Below, piece after piece: positions 23,658 through 34,535 of a stretch of DNA of 39,549 nt. Both the position numbers and the translations under genes were made by a program. The DNA comes from Nitrospirota bacterium. GTDB lineage: Bacteria > Nitrospirota > Leptospirillia > Leptospirillales > Leptospirillaceae. The number at the start of each line of letters is the position of its first letter. Position 1 is the first letter of the stretch. The notes beneath the pieces are model-generated. The model saw only the letters and a list, made by a program, of their open reading frames with translations. It searched no databases and was not told the origin of the DNA. The stretch covers positions 1 through 39,549 of the forward strand of contig JAKADN010000011.1 of NCBI GenBank assembly GCA_021820445.1. Direction: 5' to 3'.

Positions 23658-25037
23658 TCAGGGCTCCTCTTCGATCCCGTATTCCCTCATCTTGGCATAG
23701 AGGGCCTTTCGGCTGATGCCGAGAATTCTCGCCGCGAGGCTCTTGTTCCCTTCCGCTTCGGAAAGGGCGCGCCGGATCTGGTCCTTTTCCCCTTCCTTCA
23801 GCGTCCGGGGCAGGGAAGGGAGCGGAGAAGATTCTGTGGAGGAAGGGAGATGGTGGAGAAGGGGAGCGATCATGTCTTTTTCGAGATCGAAGCGGTTCGG
23901 GGAGGTCGTTCCCTGGATCACCGCAACCTCGATCATGCGGTTCTTGAGTTCCCGGACATTGCCGGGCCAGGGGTAGCTCCTCAGGATTTCGCTTGCGGCA
24001 GGGGAGATGCCGATGGCGATTCCGGGGCTGTCGAAGGCCTCCGCGAGGAAGCGGCGTGCCAGGAGAAGAATGTCCTCCCCCCGTTCGCGAAGGGGGGGAA
24101 CGTTGATGGGAAAGACATTCATGCGGTAATAGAGATCTTCCCGAAGGCGGCCCTGGTTGACGAGAAGAAGGGGGTCGATGTTGCTCGCTCCGATGATCCG
24201 GGCATAAAAGGAGAGCTCTTCCGTCCCGCCGACACGATAGAAGGTCCTGTTCTCCAGGACCCGGAGGAGGGCGATCTGAGTCGAAAGGTCCATGGTTCCG
24301 ATTTCGTCGAGGAAGAGGGTCCCCTTTCCGGCGGTTGAAAGCCATCCGTCCTTTCGGGAAAGGGCGCTGGTGAAGGAGCCCTTTTCGTGGCCGAAGAGCT
24401 CCGAGTTGACCAGCTCCCGTGAGATCGCCCCCGTGTTCACCGCGATGAACGGCTCTTCGCGCCGGGGCGAGAGCTGGTGAATGGATCGGGCGACCAGCTC
24501 CTTGCCTGTTCCCGACTCACCGGTGATCAGGATCGGAATGGAGTGGGAGGCGGCCTTCCGGATGCGTTCGGCCAGTCTTTTGACGGCCGGACTCTCCCCG
24601 GCGAGGAGGGGAAGGGGGAGACCCTCTTCCGACCGGTTCGGCCTCTCCGGTCTGACGGGAGCCGAGGTCAGATCGCCAAGCAGGGTCAGAAGCTTCTTCT
24701 CGTCGATCGGTTTTTCGAGATAGTTGGCTGCCCCTTTCCGGATCGCCTCGACGGCCGTCTCCACCGTGGCATGGGCGGTCATGAGCACCACCGGCACCTG
24801 GGGGGCCAGGGCACGAAGGGGTTCGACCAGCTCGATGCCGGTCGTGTCGGGAAGCTTCAGATCCAGAAGAATCGCGGAACGGTGCGCCGGCAGAGGATCG
24901 GCCTTCAGAACCTCGAGGGCCTCCCGCCCGCTCCCCGCCTCGTAGACGACATATCCTTCGTGGGTCAGGAGAGTCCGGAGATAAAGGCGCGTGTTGGCGT
25001 AGTCGTCCACGATCAGGATGCGGCCCTGGGCCTTCAT
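23658..25037 (-). CDS. NtrC-family sigma-54-type response regulator (GlrR-like), altered GAFTGA loop
   Basis: 459 residues: receiver domain (D10/D11 and phosphoacceptor D59 in LLDLKLPDTTG), AAA+ domain with Walker A GESGTGKE (173-180) and Walker B LFLDE (241-245), and a C-terminal Fis-type helix-turn-helix (KSLAARILGISRKALYAKM). Bacterial enhancer-binding proteins touch sigma-54 through a GAFTGA loop; here residues 220-225 read GSFTSA, a change at two of six positions. That may weaken or alter sigma-54 use. It overlaps the lipoprotein gene by four bases, in the order kinase, lipoprotein, regulator seen in glrK-qseG-glrR. Confidence 0.9.
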   Translation of the reverse strand: MKAQGRILIVDDYANTRLYLRTLLTHEGYVVYEAGSGREALEVLKADPLPAHRSAILLDLKLPDTTGIELVEPLRALAPQVPVVLMTAHATVETAVEAIRKGAANYLEKPIDEKKLLTLLGDLTSAPVRPERPNRSEEGLPLPLLAGESPAVKRLAERIRKAASHSIPILITGESGTGKELVARSIHQLSPRREEPFIAVNTGAISRELVNSELFGHEKGSFTSALSRKDGWLSTAGKGTLFLDEIGTMDLSTQIALLRVLENRTFYRVGGTEELSFYARIIGASNIDPLLLVNQGRLREDLYYRMNVFPINVPPLRERGEDILLLARRFLAEAFDSPGIAIGISPAASEILRSYPWPGNVRELKNRMIEVAVIQGTTSPNRFDLEKDMIAPLLHHLPSSTESSPLPSLPRTLKEGEKDQIRRALSEAEGNKSLAARILGISRKALYAKMREYGIEEEP

Positions 25038-25564
25038 TTCAGGGACTTTTCCAGATTCGAGAACTCCTTCAGGGTTTTCTTCACCTGGGTGAGCTTCTGG
25101 AGGAGCAGGGCCCGCTCCTTGCGTAGCCTCGAGGCGTCCTGTGCATCCGCAAGAAGCCTCTGGGACGCCTCCTTCAACTCCGTCGGCGTTTTTTCCCCGT
25201 TGAGGGTTCTCAAAAGGTCTCGTCCTTCGTGGCGCTTCCCGGGGCCCAGATGAAGGTCGGCGAGGGCCCAGGCGAAGACGAGCCTGTCGCGGACGGCGGA
25301 AGACAGGTCTCCGAGGGACGATCGCTGCTTCAGAAGAGCCCGGGCGGCCCTGTAGTAGTGTTTCGTAAAGAGGTAGGACATCCCTGCGAAGTACTGGGCG
25401 TCGTGATGGCTGATCTCTGCGATGGCAAAGGGAGGAAGAATGACGACGGGAGGAGGGCAGGAAGGAGGAGTCCGGACCGGTGGAAGCGACTGGCAGGCCA
25501 CCACCGGAAGAAGCAGAAGGAAGAGCGCATGCCGGAACAGGGACTTTGTGCGGACGCTATTCAT
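25034..25564 (-). CDS. QseG-like lipoprotein of the two-component operon
   Basis: 176 residues. Signal peptide with lipobox VVAC (C24, then Gln), so probably outer membrane. The mature part has a helical, TPR-like stretch (AQYFAGMSYLFTKHYYRAARALL) and a long C-terminal coiled coil (ASRLRKERALLLQKLTQVKKTLKE). It overlaps both neighbours: the kinase by eight bases and the regulator by four. In enterobacteria a lipoprotein gene qseG (yfhG) sits between glrK and glrR and its product activates the kinase; the same place and type here suggest an equivalent role, though sequence identity is not claimed. Confidence 0.72.
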   Translation of the reverse strand: MNSVRTKSLFRHALFLLLLPVVACQSLPPVRTPPSCPPPVVILPPFAIAEISHHDAQYFAGMSYLFTKHYYRAARALLKQRSSLGDLSSAVRDRLVFAWALADLHLGPGKRHEGRDLLRTLNGEKTPTELKEASQRLLADAQDASRLRKERALLLQKLTQVKKTLKEFSNLEKSLK

Positions 25565-27047
25565 GGGATCCCTCCTCGTATAAAAGGGGGAGGGAGACGA
25601 TGAAGATCGTTCCTTTCGGAGCGTTCCGGGCTATCTCGATCGACCCTCCCATGGTGACGACAATTCCTTTTGTGACGGCGAGCCCCAGTCCAAGGCCTTC
25701 CTTTGTCCGGATGTCGAAGGGGGCCACCTGATAAAACTTGTCGAAAAGAAAGGGAATGTTCTCCGGGGGAATTCCGATGCCGGTGTCGGCGATCTCGAAG
25801 CGGAGCGTCCTCAGCTCCCGGGTGACCGAAAATCGGACCTTTTCCCCCTCCTGCGTAAATTTAAACGCATTTCCCAAAAGGTTGTCCAGAACCTGGGCCA
25901 GTTTGTTGGCATCGGTCCGGATGACCTCCGGAAGCTCCCCGTCGATATGGGCCTCGAAGCCTCTTCCCGATCCTTCGGCGGCCAGGCGATACCGTTCGAT
26001 GATGCGCCCCAGAAAAGTCCGGAGCTCCAGCGGCTGGAGATCGATCCGCATCTGTCCCGCCTCGATTCGGCCCAGATCCAGGAGCTGGTTGACGAGATCG
26101 ACGAGATGGTCGATCTCCTCCCCCACGACGGTCAGGCTTTTTTGCTGTTCCTCGTTCAGAGGGCCCAGGGCCTGCCGTTTGAGCATCGCGATGAATCCGC
26201 GGATGCTGGTGAGCGGGGTCCGAAGTTCATGGGAGGCCACCGTGACGAATTCGGATTTTTTTCGGGAGAGTTCGCCCAGGCGATGGGCCATTTCGTTCAG
26301 GGCGCGTGCGAGATCTCCCATTTCATCGGTGTTGTCGAGGGTCACGGGGTTGTGAAAGGCTCCCTGGGAGATGCGGCGCGTTCCGGCAATGAGGGCATTG
26401 ATCGGAACGAGGACCATCCGGGAGAAGGAGACCAGAAGAAGAAGCACGAGGAGCGACCCGATCGCGGTCATCTCGATGCTGACCGTCGTCATCTGCTCTT
26501 CCCGGGCCGTCGTCTCGGCGATCCGTCTCTCGAGCGTCCGCTGGTACCCATCCTTGAGATCCCTCAAGAGTCCGGCCATGTAAATAAGAAGGGGGCCGGT
26601 GGAGCCTCTGCTGATGGCGATGGCCAGCGATCGGTTGCCGTGGGCCAATGCGTTTCGTTCCTTCCCGATGGCATCAAGAAGTCCGACCTCTGCCGCCTGG
26701 GTTCCGCGTACGAGGTTGGCGGTGGCGGCATCCGGCTGGGGAAGGGACTTCAGAAGGGCCAGGAGAAGTGGAAGCTCCGTTTCGACAGGAGAGGGCGACT
26801 GGGGGGGAAGGGGAACGAAGAGAATATACCGCTTGTCCTCCGCCAGGATGACCCCCACCCGGTTCTGGATCTGTGAAATCATCAGGAGGCCGGAAACGGA
26901 CTGGTTCTTGATTTCGAGAAATATCCGGTGGAGAGCGTAAAGGCTGGTGATGGCATAAAGGTTCGAGGAGAGGATGATCCCCAGAAGAACGGCCGAAAAG
27001 AGAAAGATTTTGGCTCGAAGGCGCAACCCCCGAGTGCGTTGGCTCAA
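25557..27047 (-). CDS. Membrane sensor histidine kinase (GlrK/QseE-like)
   Basis: 496 residues. Helix 1 about 12-36, a periplasmic domain of roughly 150 residues with helical character, helix 2 about 193-214, HAMP (about 214-265), phosphoacceptor H273 in VASHELRTPLTS, and a HATPase domain (N box LAQVLDNLLGNAFKF, G1 DTGIGIPP, G2 GLGLGLAV). It should autophosphorylate and pass phosphate to the regulator at 23658. TTG start with AGGGGG five bases upstream. The gene order kinase, lipoprotein, regulator fits glrK-qseG-glrR. Confidence 0.9.
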   Translation of the reverse strand: MSQRTRGLRLRAKIFLFSAVLLGIILSSNLYAITSLYALHRIFLEIKNQSVSGLLMISQIQNRVGVILAEDKRYILFVPLPPQSPSPVETELPLLLALLKSLPQPDAATANLVRGTQAAEVGLLDAIGKERNALAHGNRSLAIAISRGSTGPLLIYMAGLLRDLKDGYQRTLERRIAETTAREEQMTTVSIEMTAIGSLLVLLLLVSFSRMVLVPINALIAGTRRISQGAFHNPVTLDNTDEMGDLARALNEMAHRLGELSRKKSEFVTVASHELRTPLTSIRGFIAMLKRQALGPLNEEQQKSLTVVGEEIDHLVDLVNQLLDLGRIEAGQMRIDLQPLELRTFLGRIIERYRLAAEGSGRGFEAHIDGELPEVIRTDANKLAQVLDNLLGNAFKFTQEGEKVRFSVTRELRTLRFEIADTGIGIPPENIPFLFDKFYQVAPFDIRTKEGLGLGLAVTKGIVVTMGGSIEIARNAPKGTIFIVSLPLLYEEGSHE

Positions 27048-27159
27048 TCAGGCCCCCTGCGTCACCTTGTGTTGTGTCGTCGGAAGAGTCGCCTTCCGGA
27101 GAGATGCAACAGCATCAGGGGCATTCTAGAACAAACAAAGGATTTTAACCAGAAGGCTC

Positions 27160-27182
27160 CGGAGAGGGGAGACCCCTCTCCG
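27160..27182 (-). terminator. Hairpin terminator-like element after the M23 peptidase gene
   Basis: CGGAGAGGGG (27160-27169) pairs with CCCCTCTCCG (27173-27182) around a 3-base loop, 13 bases after the stop. The tail on the minus strand is T-containing but not a clean T-run. The rest of 27048-27195 shows no gene. Confidence 0.55.
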
Positions 27183-27195
27183 AGATCATGGATGA

Positions 27196-28131
27196 TCAGA
27201 AGCGGTTCAGGATGTAGCGTTTGGGATTGACCGGGCTCCGGTTGACCATAATCTGATAGTGAAGATGGGGGCCGGTTGAAAGTCCGGAATTCCCCAGGTA
27301 TCCGATGACGTCCCCCCGTTTGACATGTTCTCCCTCGTAAACGGCCACCTTTTCAAGGTGTCCGTACAGGGTGGAGATGGTTCCCGTATGATCGATGACG
27401 ACCGTCTTCCCGAAGCCCTGATCCCAGCCCGCCAGGGAGACGGTCCCGGATGCGGTGGCGATGATCGGTGTTCCCATCGCTCCCGCAATGTCGACTCCCG
27501 GATGAAAGTCCCGGCCCAGTCCGAACGGCGAGGTCCGCCATCCGAACCGTGAGGTCACGACCCCATGGGCTGGCCAGATGCTCGGCGTGAAGGCCCATTC
27601 AGTCTGTCGATCCTGAATGACATGCTTGAGACCCGCGAGGGATTCCTCCTGATTGAGGACTCCGTGTTCAATGTCCCCGATCTGTCGGTCCATTTCGGTC
27701 ATGAGGTCGTCCATTCCCCGACGGCCCTTCTGAATGAGGACCGACGGAGCCACGGAGTGTTCCGGCCCCCCGAGGCCCAGCACGACGTTCGAGCTGTTCG
27801 ATTCGGTGGTGTTCATGATCAGCCGGACCTTGCGCTCGAGTTTTGCCACGTCGACCATCGTGGAGTGAATGTCCTGGAGCCTCCGGTAGATTCGGACGAT
27901 CTCCTCCTTCTGGAGCCGGCTCTGATGCTGGAGGGCGATCATCCGGGCTTCCTTTTCAAAAAGCAGGAAGGCGAGAACGGAAAAAACCCCCGCAAAGGCG
28001 ATGAAGACGAGGCCGGCCACTCCACCCCACCGAATCCATCGGCCAGAAATTTCATAGCGGCGAATTCGGTCGTTCGGAGAGGGGACGACAAGAACTGTGA
28101 AGGTTTTTTCCCTGAGCGTCTTCGTGTCCAT
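27196..28131 (-). CDS. Membrane-anchored M23 (LytM) peptidase
   Basis: 311 residues: cytosolic N-terminus, one helix (about 36-58), a coiled coil (about 60-108), then an M23 domain (about 187-300) with FHPGVD (H210, D214) and HLHYQ (H289, H291), the zinc and catalytic residues. Such proteins cut peptidoglycan cross-bridges during growth and division, or act as inactive regulators; here all metal residues are present, so activity is likely. ATG 28131 is chosen for its GGAGGG site seven bases upstream; the frame extends 36 codons further. A strong promoter lies about 90 bases upstream. Confidence 0.92.
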   Translation of the reverse strand: MDTKTLREKTFTVLVVPSPNDRIRRYEISGRWIRWGGVAGLVFIAFAGVFSVLAFLLFEKEARMIALQHQSRLQKEEIVRIYRRLQDIHSTMVDVAKLERKVRLIMNTTESNSSNVVLGLGGPEHSVAPSVLIQKGRRGMDDLMTEMDRQIGDIEHGVLNQEESLAGLKHVIQDRQTEWAFTPSIWPAHGVVTSRFGWRTSPFGLGRDFHPGVDIAGAMGTPIIATASGTVSLAGWDQGFGKTVVIDHTGTISTLYGHLEKVAVYEGEHVKRGDVIGYLGNSGLSTGPHLHYQIMVNRSPVNPKRYILNRF

Positions 28132-28221
28132 TTCACGTCCCTCCTGCCTGTCGGAAGAGAGTCCTTCCCAAATGTCCGCACCACCTGGATCGCGGATAAT
28201 CCTCTGGATCACTCTGGTACG

Positions 28222-28249
28222 ATTATGGCTCAAATCCAATAAATGTCAA
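28222..28249 (-). promoter_or_regulatory. Sigma-70-type promoter of the M23 gene
   Basis: On the minus strand TTGACA (complement of 28244-28249), 16-base spacer, CATAAT (complement of 28222-28227, 5 of 6). One of the best promoter matches in the window; gives a leader of about 80 bases. Confidence 0.62.
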
Positions 28250-28297
28250 GAGCCATTAGGGGGGTATATGGCGTGACGACAATCACGGTTTTTTTTA

Positions 28298-28345
28298 AAT
28301 TATTATTAATAATATATTTTTAGTTTGTAATAAAAAAATATTATT
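28298..28345. other. AT-only hairpin between plsY and the M23 gene
   Basis: A stretch of almost pure A/T in a GC-rich genome. It holds the 12-base palindrome ATTATTAATAAT (28301-28312 region) and a 14-base near-perfect inverted repeat (28308-28321 with 28332-28345, one mismatch, 10-base loop), starting 8 bases after the plsY stop on the minus strand. It may end or stabilise the plsY transcript, or act as a DNA-bending site. No gene is visible from 28250 to 28352. Confidence 0.55.
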
Positions 28346-28352
28346 GTAAAGT

Positions 28353-28970
28353 TTATAGCCTATTTTCATTCTTTGAGATCAGTCGGGCGATGTTGTCGCG
28401 ATGGCGGACGAAAACAAAAATGGCCATGATGGCGAAGAGAGTCGTCCCCTCCGTGGGCAGGGGCGGGCGCCTGAGGGCGGGCAGGTGCCCCCAGAAAGCC
28501 GCCAGGAGAGGCATGAGTGCAAAGCTTCCCAACGAGGCGATGGAGGCGGTGCGGGACGCGAGAAAGAGGAGGAGCCAGGGGATGCAGACCAGCAGGCCGA
28601 AGAAGGGATCTATCCCGAGTGCCACGCCGAGCCCGGTCGCGACCCCCTTTCCGCCCTTCCCCCGGAGCCAGAAGGAAAAGATGTGTCCGAGGAAAACAAA
28701 AAGGCCGGCGAGAAAAGGGTCGAGGGGCCCCCCGAAAAGAAATCCGGTCCGGACCGCCAGAAAGCCCTTCCCCATGTCTCCCGCCAGGGTCAGGAGTCCC
28801 AGGATCTTCCCGCTCCGGTCCTTCCCGACCACACGCATGACATTGCTGAAGCCGATGTTCCCGCTTCCGGCCTTGCGGATGTCGACCCCCCGGATTCGGG
28901 CCAGAAGGAGGCCAGTCGGGATTGAGCCGAGAAGGTAGGCAAAGGCGACAAGGAGGGCCTCCTTCGTCAT
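28353..28970 (-). CDS. plsY: Acyl-phosphate:glycerol-3-phosphate acyltransferase PlsY
   Basis: 205 residues with about five helices. PlsY makes lysophosphatidate at the inner membrane, starting phospholipid synthesis. Motifs seen: GSIPTGLLLARIRGVDIRKAGSGNIGFSNVMR (motif 1), GHIFSFWLRGKGGKGVATG (motif 2), and HRDNIARL near the end (motif 3). The start overlaps the pgsA stop by four bases (ATGA). Last gene of the envelope run. Confidence 0.94.
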   Translation of the reverse strand: MTKEALLVAFAYLLGSIPTGLLLARIRGVDIRKAGSGNIGFSNVMRVVGKDRSGKILGLLTLAGDMGKGFLAVRTGFLFGGPLDPFLAGLFVFLGHIFSFWLRGKGGKGVATGLGVALGIDPFFGLLVCIPWLLLFLASRTASIASLGSFALMPLLAAFWGHLPALRRPPLPTEGTTLFAIMAIFVFVRHRDNIARLISKNENRL

Positions 28971-29539
28971 GGGGTGTCGTCCTGGCCCGTGACCCAGAGA
29001 TACCAGAGAAGGTACTGAAGACCGGAGAGGATCGTCAGGACAATCGCGATCCAGAAGGTCAGAAGTCCGATCCAGTGGAAGTTCAGAAGGAAGTTCGACC
29101 CGGGAATGGCCATATGGCGGTTGTTGTCGAGAAGAAGGGCGATCGAGATCGTCTGGACGACCATTTTTGCCTTCCCGCTTTTTTCGGCCGGAATGATGAT
29201 GCCCCGGGACGCCGCGACCGATCTGAGTCCCGAGACGGCGAATTCGCGGGCCACCACGATGATCGCCAGAATCGCAGGAAGAAGGCCATGGGCCACCAGG
29301 AGAAACAACACGGAGCTCACAAGGATCTTGTCGGCAACCGGATCAAGAAGTTTACCCATGGCGGTGACCATATTGTAGCGGCGGGCCACGAAGCCGTCCA
29401 GGATGTCTGTGAGGGAGGCCAGAAGGAAGAAAAAGGCCGCGAGGTGGCTCGGCCCCACCTTCGGAGAATGGTCGGCCATGATGACGGCCGGAATGAGGAG
29501 AAGCCGTCCGATGGTCAGGGCATTGGCGAGGTTCAGCAT
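28967..29539 (-). CDS. pgsA: CDP-diacylglycerol-glycerol-3-phosphate 3-phosphatidyltransferase
   Basis: 190 residues, polytopic. The CDP-alcohol phosphatidyltransferase motif is complete: DILDGFVARRYNMVTAMG then LLDPVADK, giving the DxxDGxxAR...GxxxDxxxD pattern. It makes phosphatidylglycerol phosphate from CDP-diacylglycerol at the inner membrane. The start overlaps kdsC by seven bases and the end overlaps plsY. N-terminus MLNLANALTIGRLLLIP is typical, so the ATG is secure. Confidence 0.94.
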   Translation of the reverse strand: MLNLANALTIGRLLLIPAVIMADHSPKVGPSHLAAFFFLLASLTDILDGFVARRYNMVTAMGKLLDPVADKILVSSVLFLLVAHGLLPAILAIIVVAREFAVSGLRSVAASRGIIIPAEKSGKAKMVVQTISIALLLDNNRHMAIPGSNFLLNFHWIGLLTFWIAIVLTILSGLQYLLWYLWVTGQDDTP

Positions 29540-30069
29540 CGATGATCCTCTCCGGTCCCTTTCCCGGTTCTTTTTTGTGCGAAGAGCAGGGCATCCGAGA
29601 CCTGTCTGACCGCTCCCGCTCCGCCCGGAGCCGTCGTGATCCAGTCCACGGCTCTCAGAACGGACCGATGGGAATCGGCGGGGGCAATGGAGAGTCCGGC
29701 CCTTCCGAGGAGAAGCATGTCCGTGACGTCGTCCCCCATGGCGGCGATAAGGGAGGAGTCGAGGGACCAGCGGGTCAGGAGGGTGTCCATCGCGGAGGAC
29801 TTGTCCCGGACTCCCAGGATAAAGTCCCTGATGCCGAGGTCCGAGAGACGCCGTTCGGTGGCCGCTCCCGATCGGCCCGAGATGACCCCCACAAGGAAGC
29901 CGGACCGGAGAAGGAGGGCGATGCCGTGGCCGTCACGCACATGGAAGGATTTCATTTCGTCCGGGGGACCGAAGGAAAGCCGTCCGTCCGTGAGGACCCC
30001 GTCCACGTCGAGGATGAGCCCCCGTATGGCGGGAAGCCTGCGGAGAACGGGCAGGGGAATGCGGGCCAT
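29533..30069 (-). CDS. kdsC: 3-deoxy-D-manno-octulosonate 8-phosphate phosphatase
   Basis: 178 residues, HAD superfamily, the length of KdsC (about 180). It removes phosphate from Kdo-8-phosphate. Motif I LILDVDGVLTDG, motif II in VISGRSG, and the C-terminal MGDDVTDMLLL (motif IV) are clear. The start shares one base with the kdsD stop (TGATG), and it sits in the kdsA-kdsD-kdsC order that supplies the LPS core sugar Kdo. Confidence 0.94.
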   Translation of the reverse strand: MARIPLPVLRRLPAIRGLILDVDGVLTDGRLSFGPPDEMKSFHVRDGHGIALLLRSGFLVGVISGRSGAATERRLSDLGIRDFILGVRDKSSAMDTLLTRWSLDSSLIAAMGDDVTDMLLLGRAGLSIAPADSHRSVLRAVDWITTAPGGAGAVRQVSDALLFAQKRTGKGTGEDHRC

Positions 30070-31066
30070 CAGGGAACCCCCGCCCGCAAGAGATCATGGA
30101 GATGAACGACTCCCAGGACGACGCTGTCCCCGTCGGTCACGACGACGCTGGTGATCTGACGGGACTCCATGAGGGTCAGAGCTTCCGAGGCCAGGGTCTC
30201 CGGGGGGAGGGTGGCCGGTGACCGCGTCATGATGGATCGGGCCGGAATGTCCAGAATGGGGGCCGCATTCGATCGGGATGACTCGAGGGTCCGGCGGAGG
30301 TCGCCGTCCGTCAGAACGCCGAGAAGACATCCTGCGCCATCGGTGACGGTTGTCATTCCCAGCTTCTTGGCGGTCATTTCGACGATGACATCCCGGAGAG
30401 GGGTGTCCGGAGAGACTGCGGGAAGACGGTCTCCCCCGTGCATGAGGGCGTCGATCCTGAGAAAGTATTGCCGACCCAGGGAGCCTCCCGGGTGAAGGGA
30501 GGCGAAGTCCCGGATGCCGAAGTTCCGCTCGGAGAGAACGACCATGGCCAGCGCATCGCCCATGGCGAGCATGGCTGTCGTGCTCGATGTGGGGGCGATG
30601 CCCAAGGGGCCGGCCTCCCGGGCGACCGCAGAGGAGAGGGTCCAGGCCGCTTTGCGTCCCATGGTGGAGTCGGGCTGGCCGAGAATGGCGATCATGGGGA
30701 TCTCCATTCTTTCGAGGAGAGGCATGAGGGCCAGGATCTCTTCCGTTTCTCCGGATTTTGAAAAGGCCAGAAGGATATCCCTCGACTCCAGCATTCCGAG
30801 ATCCCCGTGGAGGGCCTCCCCCGGATGGAGAAAAAAGGCCGGTGTGCCGGTCGAGGAGAATGTGGCGGAGACCTTCCGTGCGATATGACCCGATTTTCCT
30901 ATTCCGGTGACGGCCAGCTTCCCGGGGTTCGAAAGGATCGCCTCCACCGCCCGGGCGAAGGTCCCGTCAAGAGAGTCTCCCAGGGAGCGGACAGCCTGGG
31001 CCTCCTCCTCGAGGATGCGCCGTCCCCGTTCGAGTCGTTCGCGATCTTTTTCCGGGGAGGATCCAC

Positions 31067-31070
<4 letters not shown>
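30069..31070 (-). CDS. kdsD: D-arabinose-5-phosphate isomerase
   Basis: 333 residues. An N-terminal SIS domain (LAVTGIGKSGHIARKVSATFSSTGTPAFFLHPGEALHGDLG) and two C-terminal CBS domains (about 205-330), the KdsD layout. It converts ribulose-5-phosphate to arabinose-5-phosphate, the first step to Kdo. GTG 31070 overlaps the kdsA stop (GTGA) with GGAGG upstream; the longer frame runs through kdsA and is not used. Confidence 0.94.
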
Positions 31071-33582
<2,512 letters not shown>

Positions 33583-33681
33583 AGCGAATTGCGCCGGGGT
33601 GTCCCCTCCGTTGGCGAAGGGGATCTGACGCGGGAAGTCCCGGCCCTCTCCTTTCGGTTTTGCGCCGTTATCCGATGGATC

Positions 33682-33712
33682 TTCGAACGGTTCTTACGAG
33701 GATCCGTTCGAA
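33682..33712 (-). promoter_or_regulatory. Inverted repeat spanning the kdsB stop codon
   Basis: TTCGAACGG (33682-33690) and CCGTTCGAA (33704-33712) form a perfect 9-bp stem with a 13-base loop that includes the kdsB stop (33694-33696). No T-run follows. The 111-base gap to pyrG also holds a GGGG/CCCC hairpin next to a GGAGGGG run, with no clear ribosome site near the pyrG ATG. Confidence 0.45.
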
Positions 33713-34524
33713 AATGTTTTTGCAAAGAGCGCAAGGTCTTCCGGTGTGTCGATCCGGAAGGAGGGGAAATCCGTCCGGGCGACATAGATGGCAAAGCCGT
33801 AATCCAGGGCCCTCAGCTGTTCGAGTTTCTCGAGCTCCTCGAGAGGGGAGACCGGAAGACGCGCGAATTCCAGCAGGGCCGCCTTTCGGAAGGCATAAAT
33901 CCCGAGGTGCTGGTCCCAGCGGAGATCGGGGCGTTGCGGCCCGATCCCGTCCCGGTCCATGGGAATGGGGCTCCTTGAAAAATAAAGGGCCAGGTTCCTC
34001 TGGTTGCAGACGACCTTGACGATATTCGTATTCAGGATCTCGGCTGGGTCGGAAAGGGTCCGCCGCACGGTGGACATGGGAAGGCGATCGTCTCTAAGAA
34101 GGGGTTCGACGGCCTGGTCGATGATGCGGGGATCGCCCATGATCTCGTCGGCCTGGAGGTTGACGACGATCTGCGTGGAGAGTGTCCGGGCGACCTCTGC
34201 GACCCGATCCGATCCCGTATGGGCGCCGCTTGACGTCATGACGGCCTCGATGCCTTGAGCCTGGGCCTCCTTCAGGATCTCGGGAGAATCGGTCGCGATC
34301 AGGACCCGGTCCGTCACCTCGGATTTCTGGGCCATCCGGGCCACGTGGATGATGAGAGGGATCCCATTGACGCGGACGAGCGGCTTGCCGGGAAACCGTG
34401 TCGAGGCCATACGGGCGGGAATGACGACGACGACCTCCGCATCGGTCTCTCCGGTGGTCTGGGGTTCGGTGGGCATCGCCCCCGGGAAGGCCGCAAAAAA
34501 AGGATGGTCGAAGGGTTGGGCCAT
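33694..34524 (-). CDS. kdsB: 3-deoxy-manno-octulosonate cytidylyltransferase
   Basis: 276 residues. KdsB activates Kdo with CTP to CMP-Kdo. Motifs: VVVIPARMASTRFPGKPL, IATDS, TSSGAHTGSDRVAEV, VNLQADEI, SRSPIPMDRDG and the C-terminal FRIDTPEDL. There is an N-terminal extension of about 30 residues before the usual start, but AAGGAG six bases before the ATG supports the long form. Downstream pyrG would supply its CTP. Confidence 0.95.
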   Translation of the reverse strand: MAQPFDHPFFAAFPGAMPTEPQTTGETDAEVVVVIPARMASTRFPGKPLVRVNGIPLIIHVARMAQKSEVTDRVLIATDSPEILKEAQAQGIEAVMTSSGAHTGSDRVAEVARTLSTQIVVNLQADEIMGDPRIIDQAVEPLLRDDRLPMSTVRRTLSDPAEILNTNIVKVVCNQRNLALYFSRSPIPMDRDGIGPQRPDLRWDQHLGIYAFRKAALLEFARLPVSPLEELEKLEQLRALDYGFAIYVARTDFPSFRIDTPEDLALFAKTFSNGSS

Positions 34525-34535
34525 GGAGTTCTCCT

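Noticed and set aside
27100-27125. Possible sigma-54 promoter upstream of the kinase gene
   Set aside because: A TTGC is present but the GG at the required 10-base spacing is absent (CC instead).
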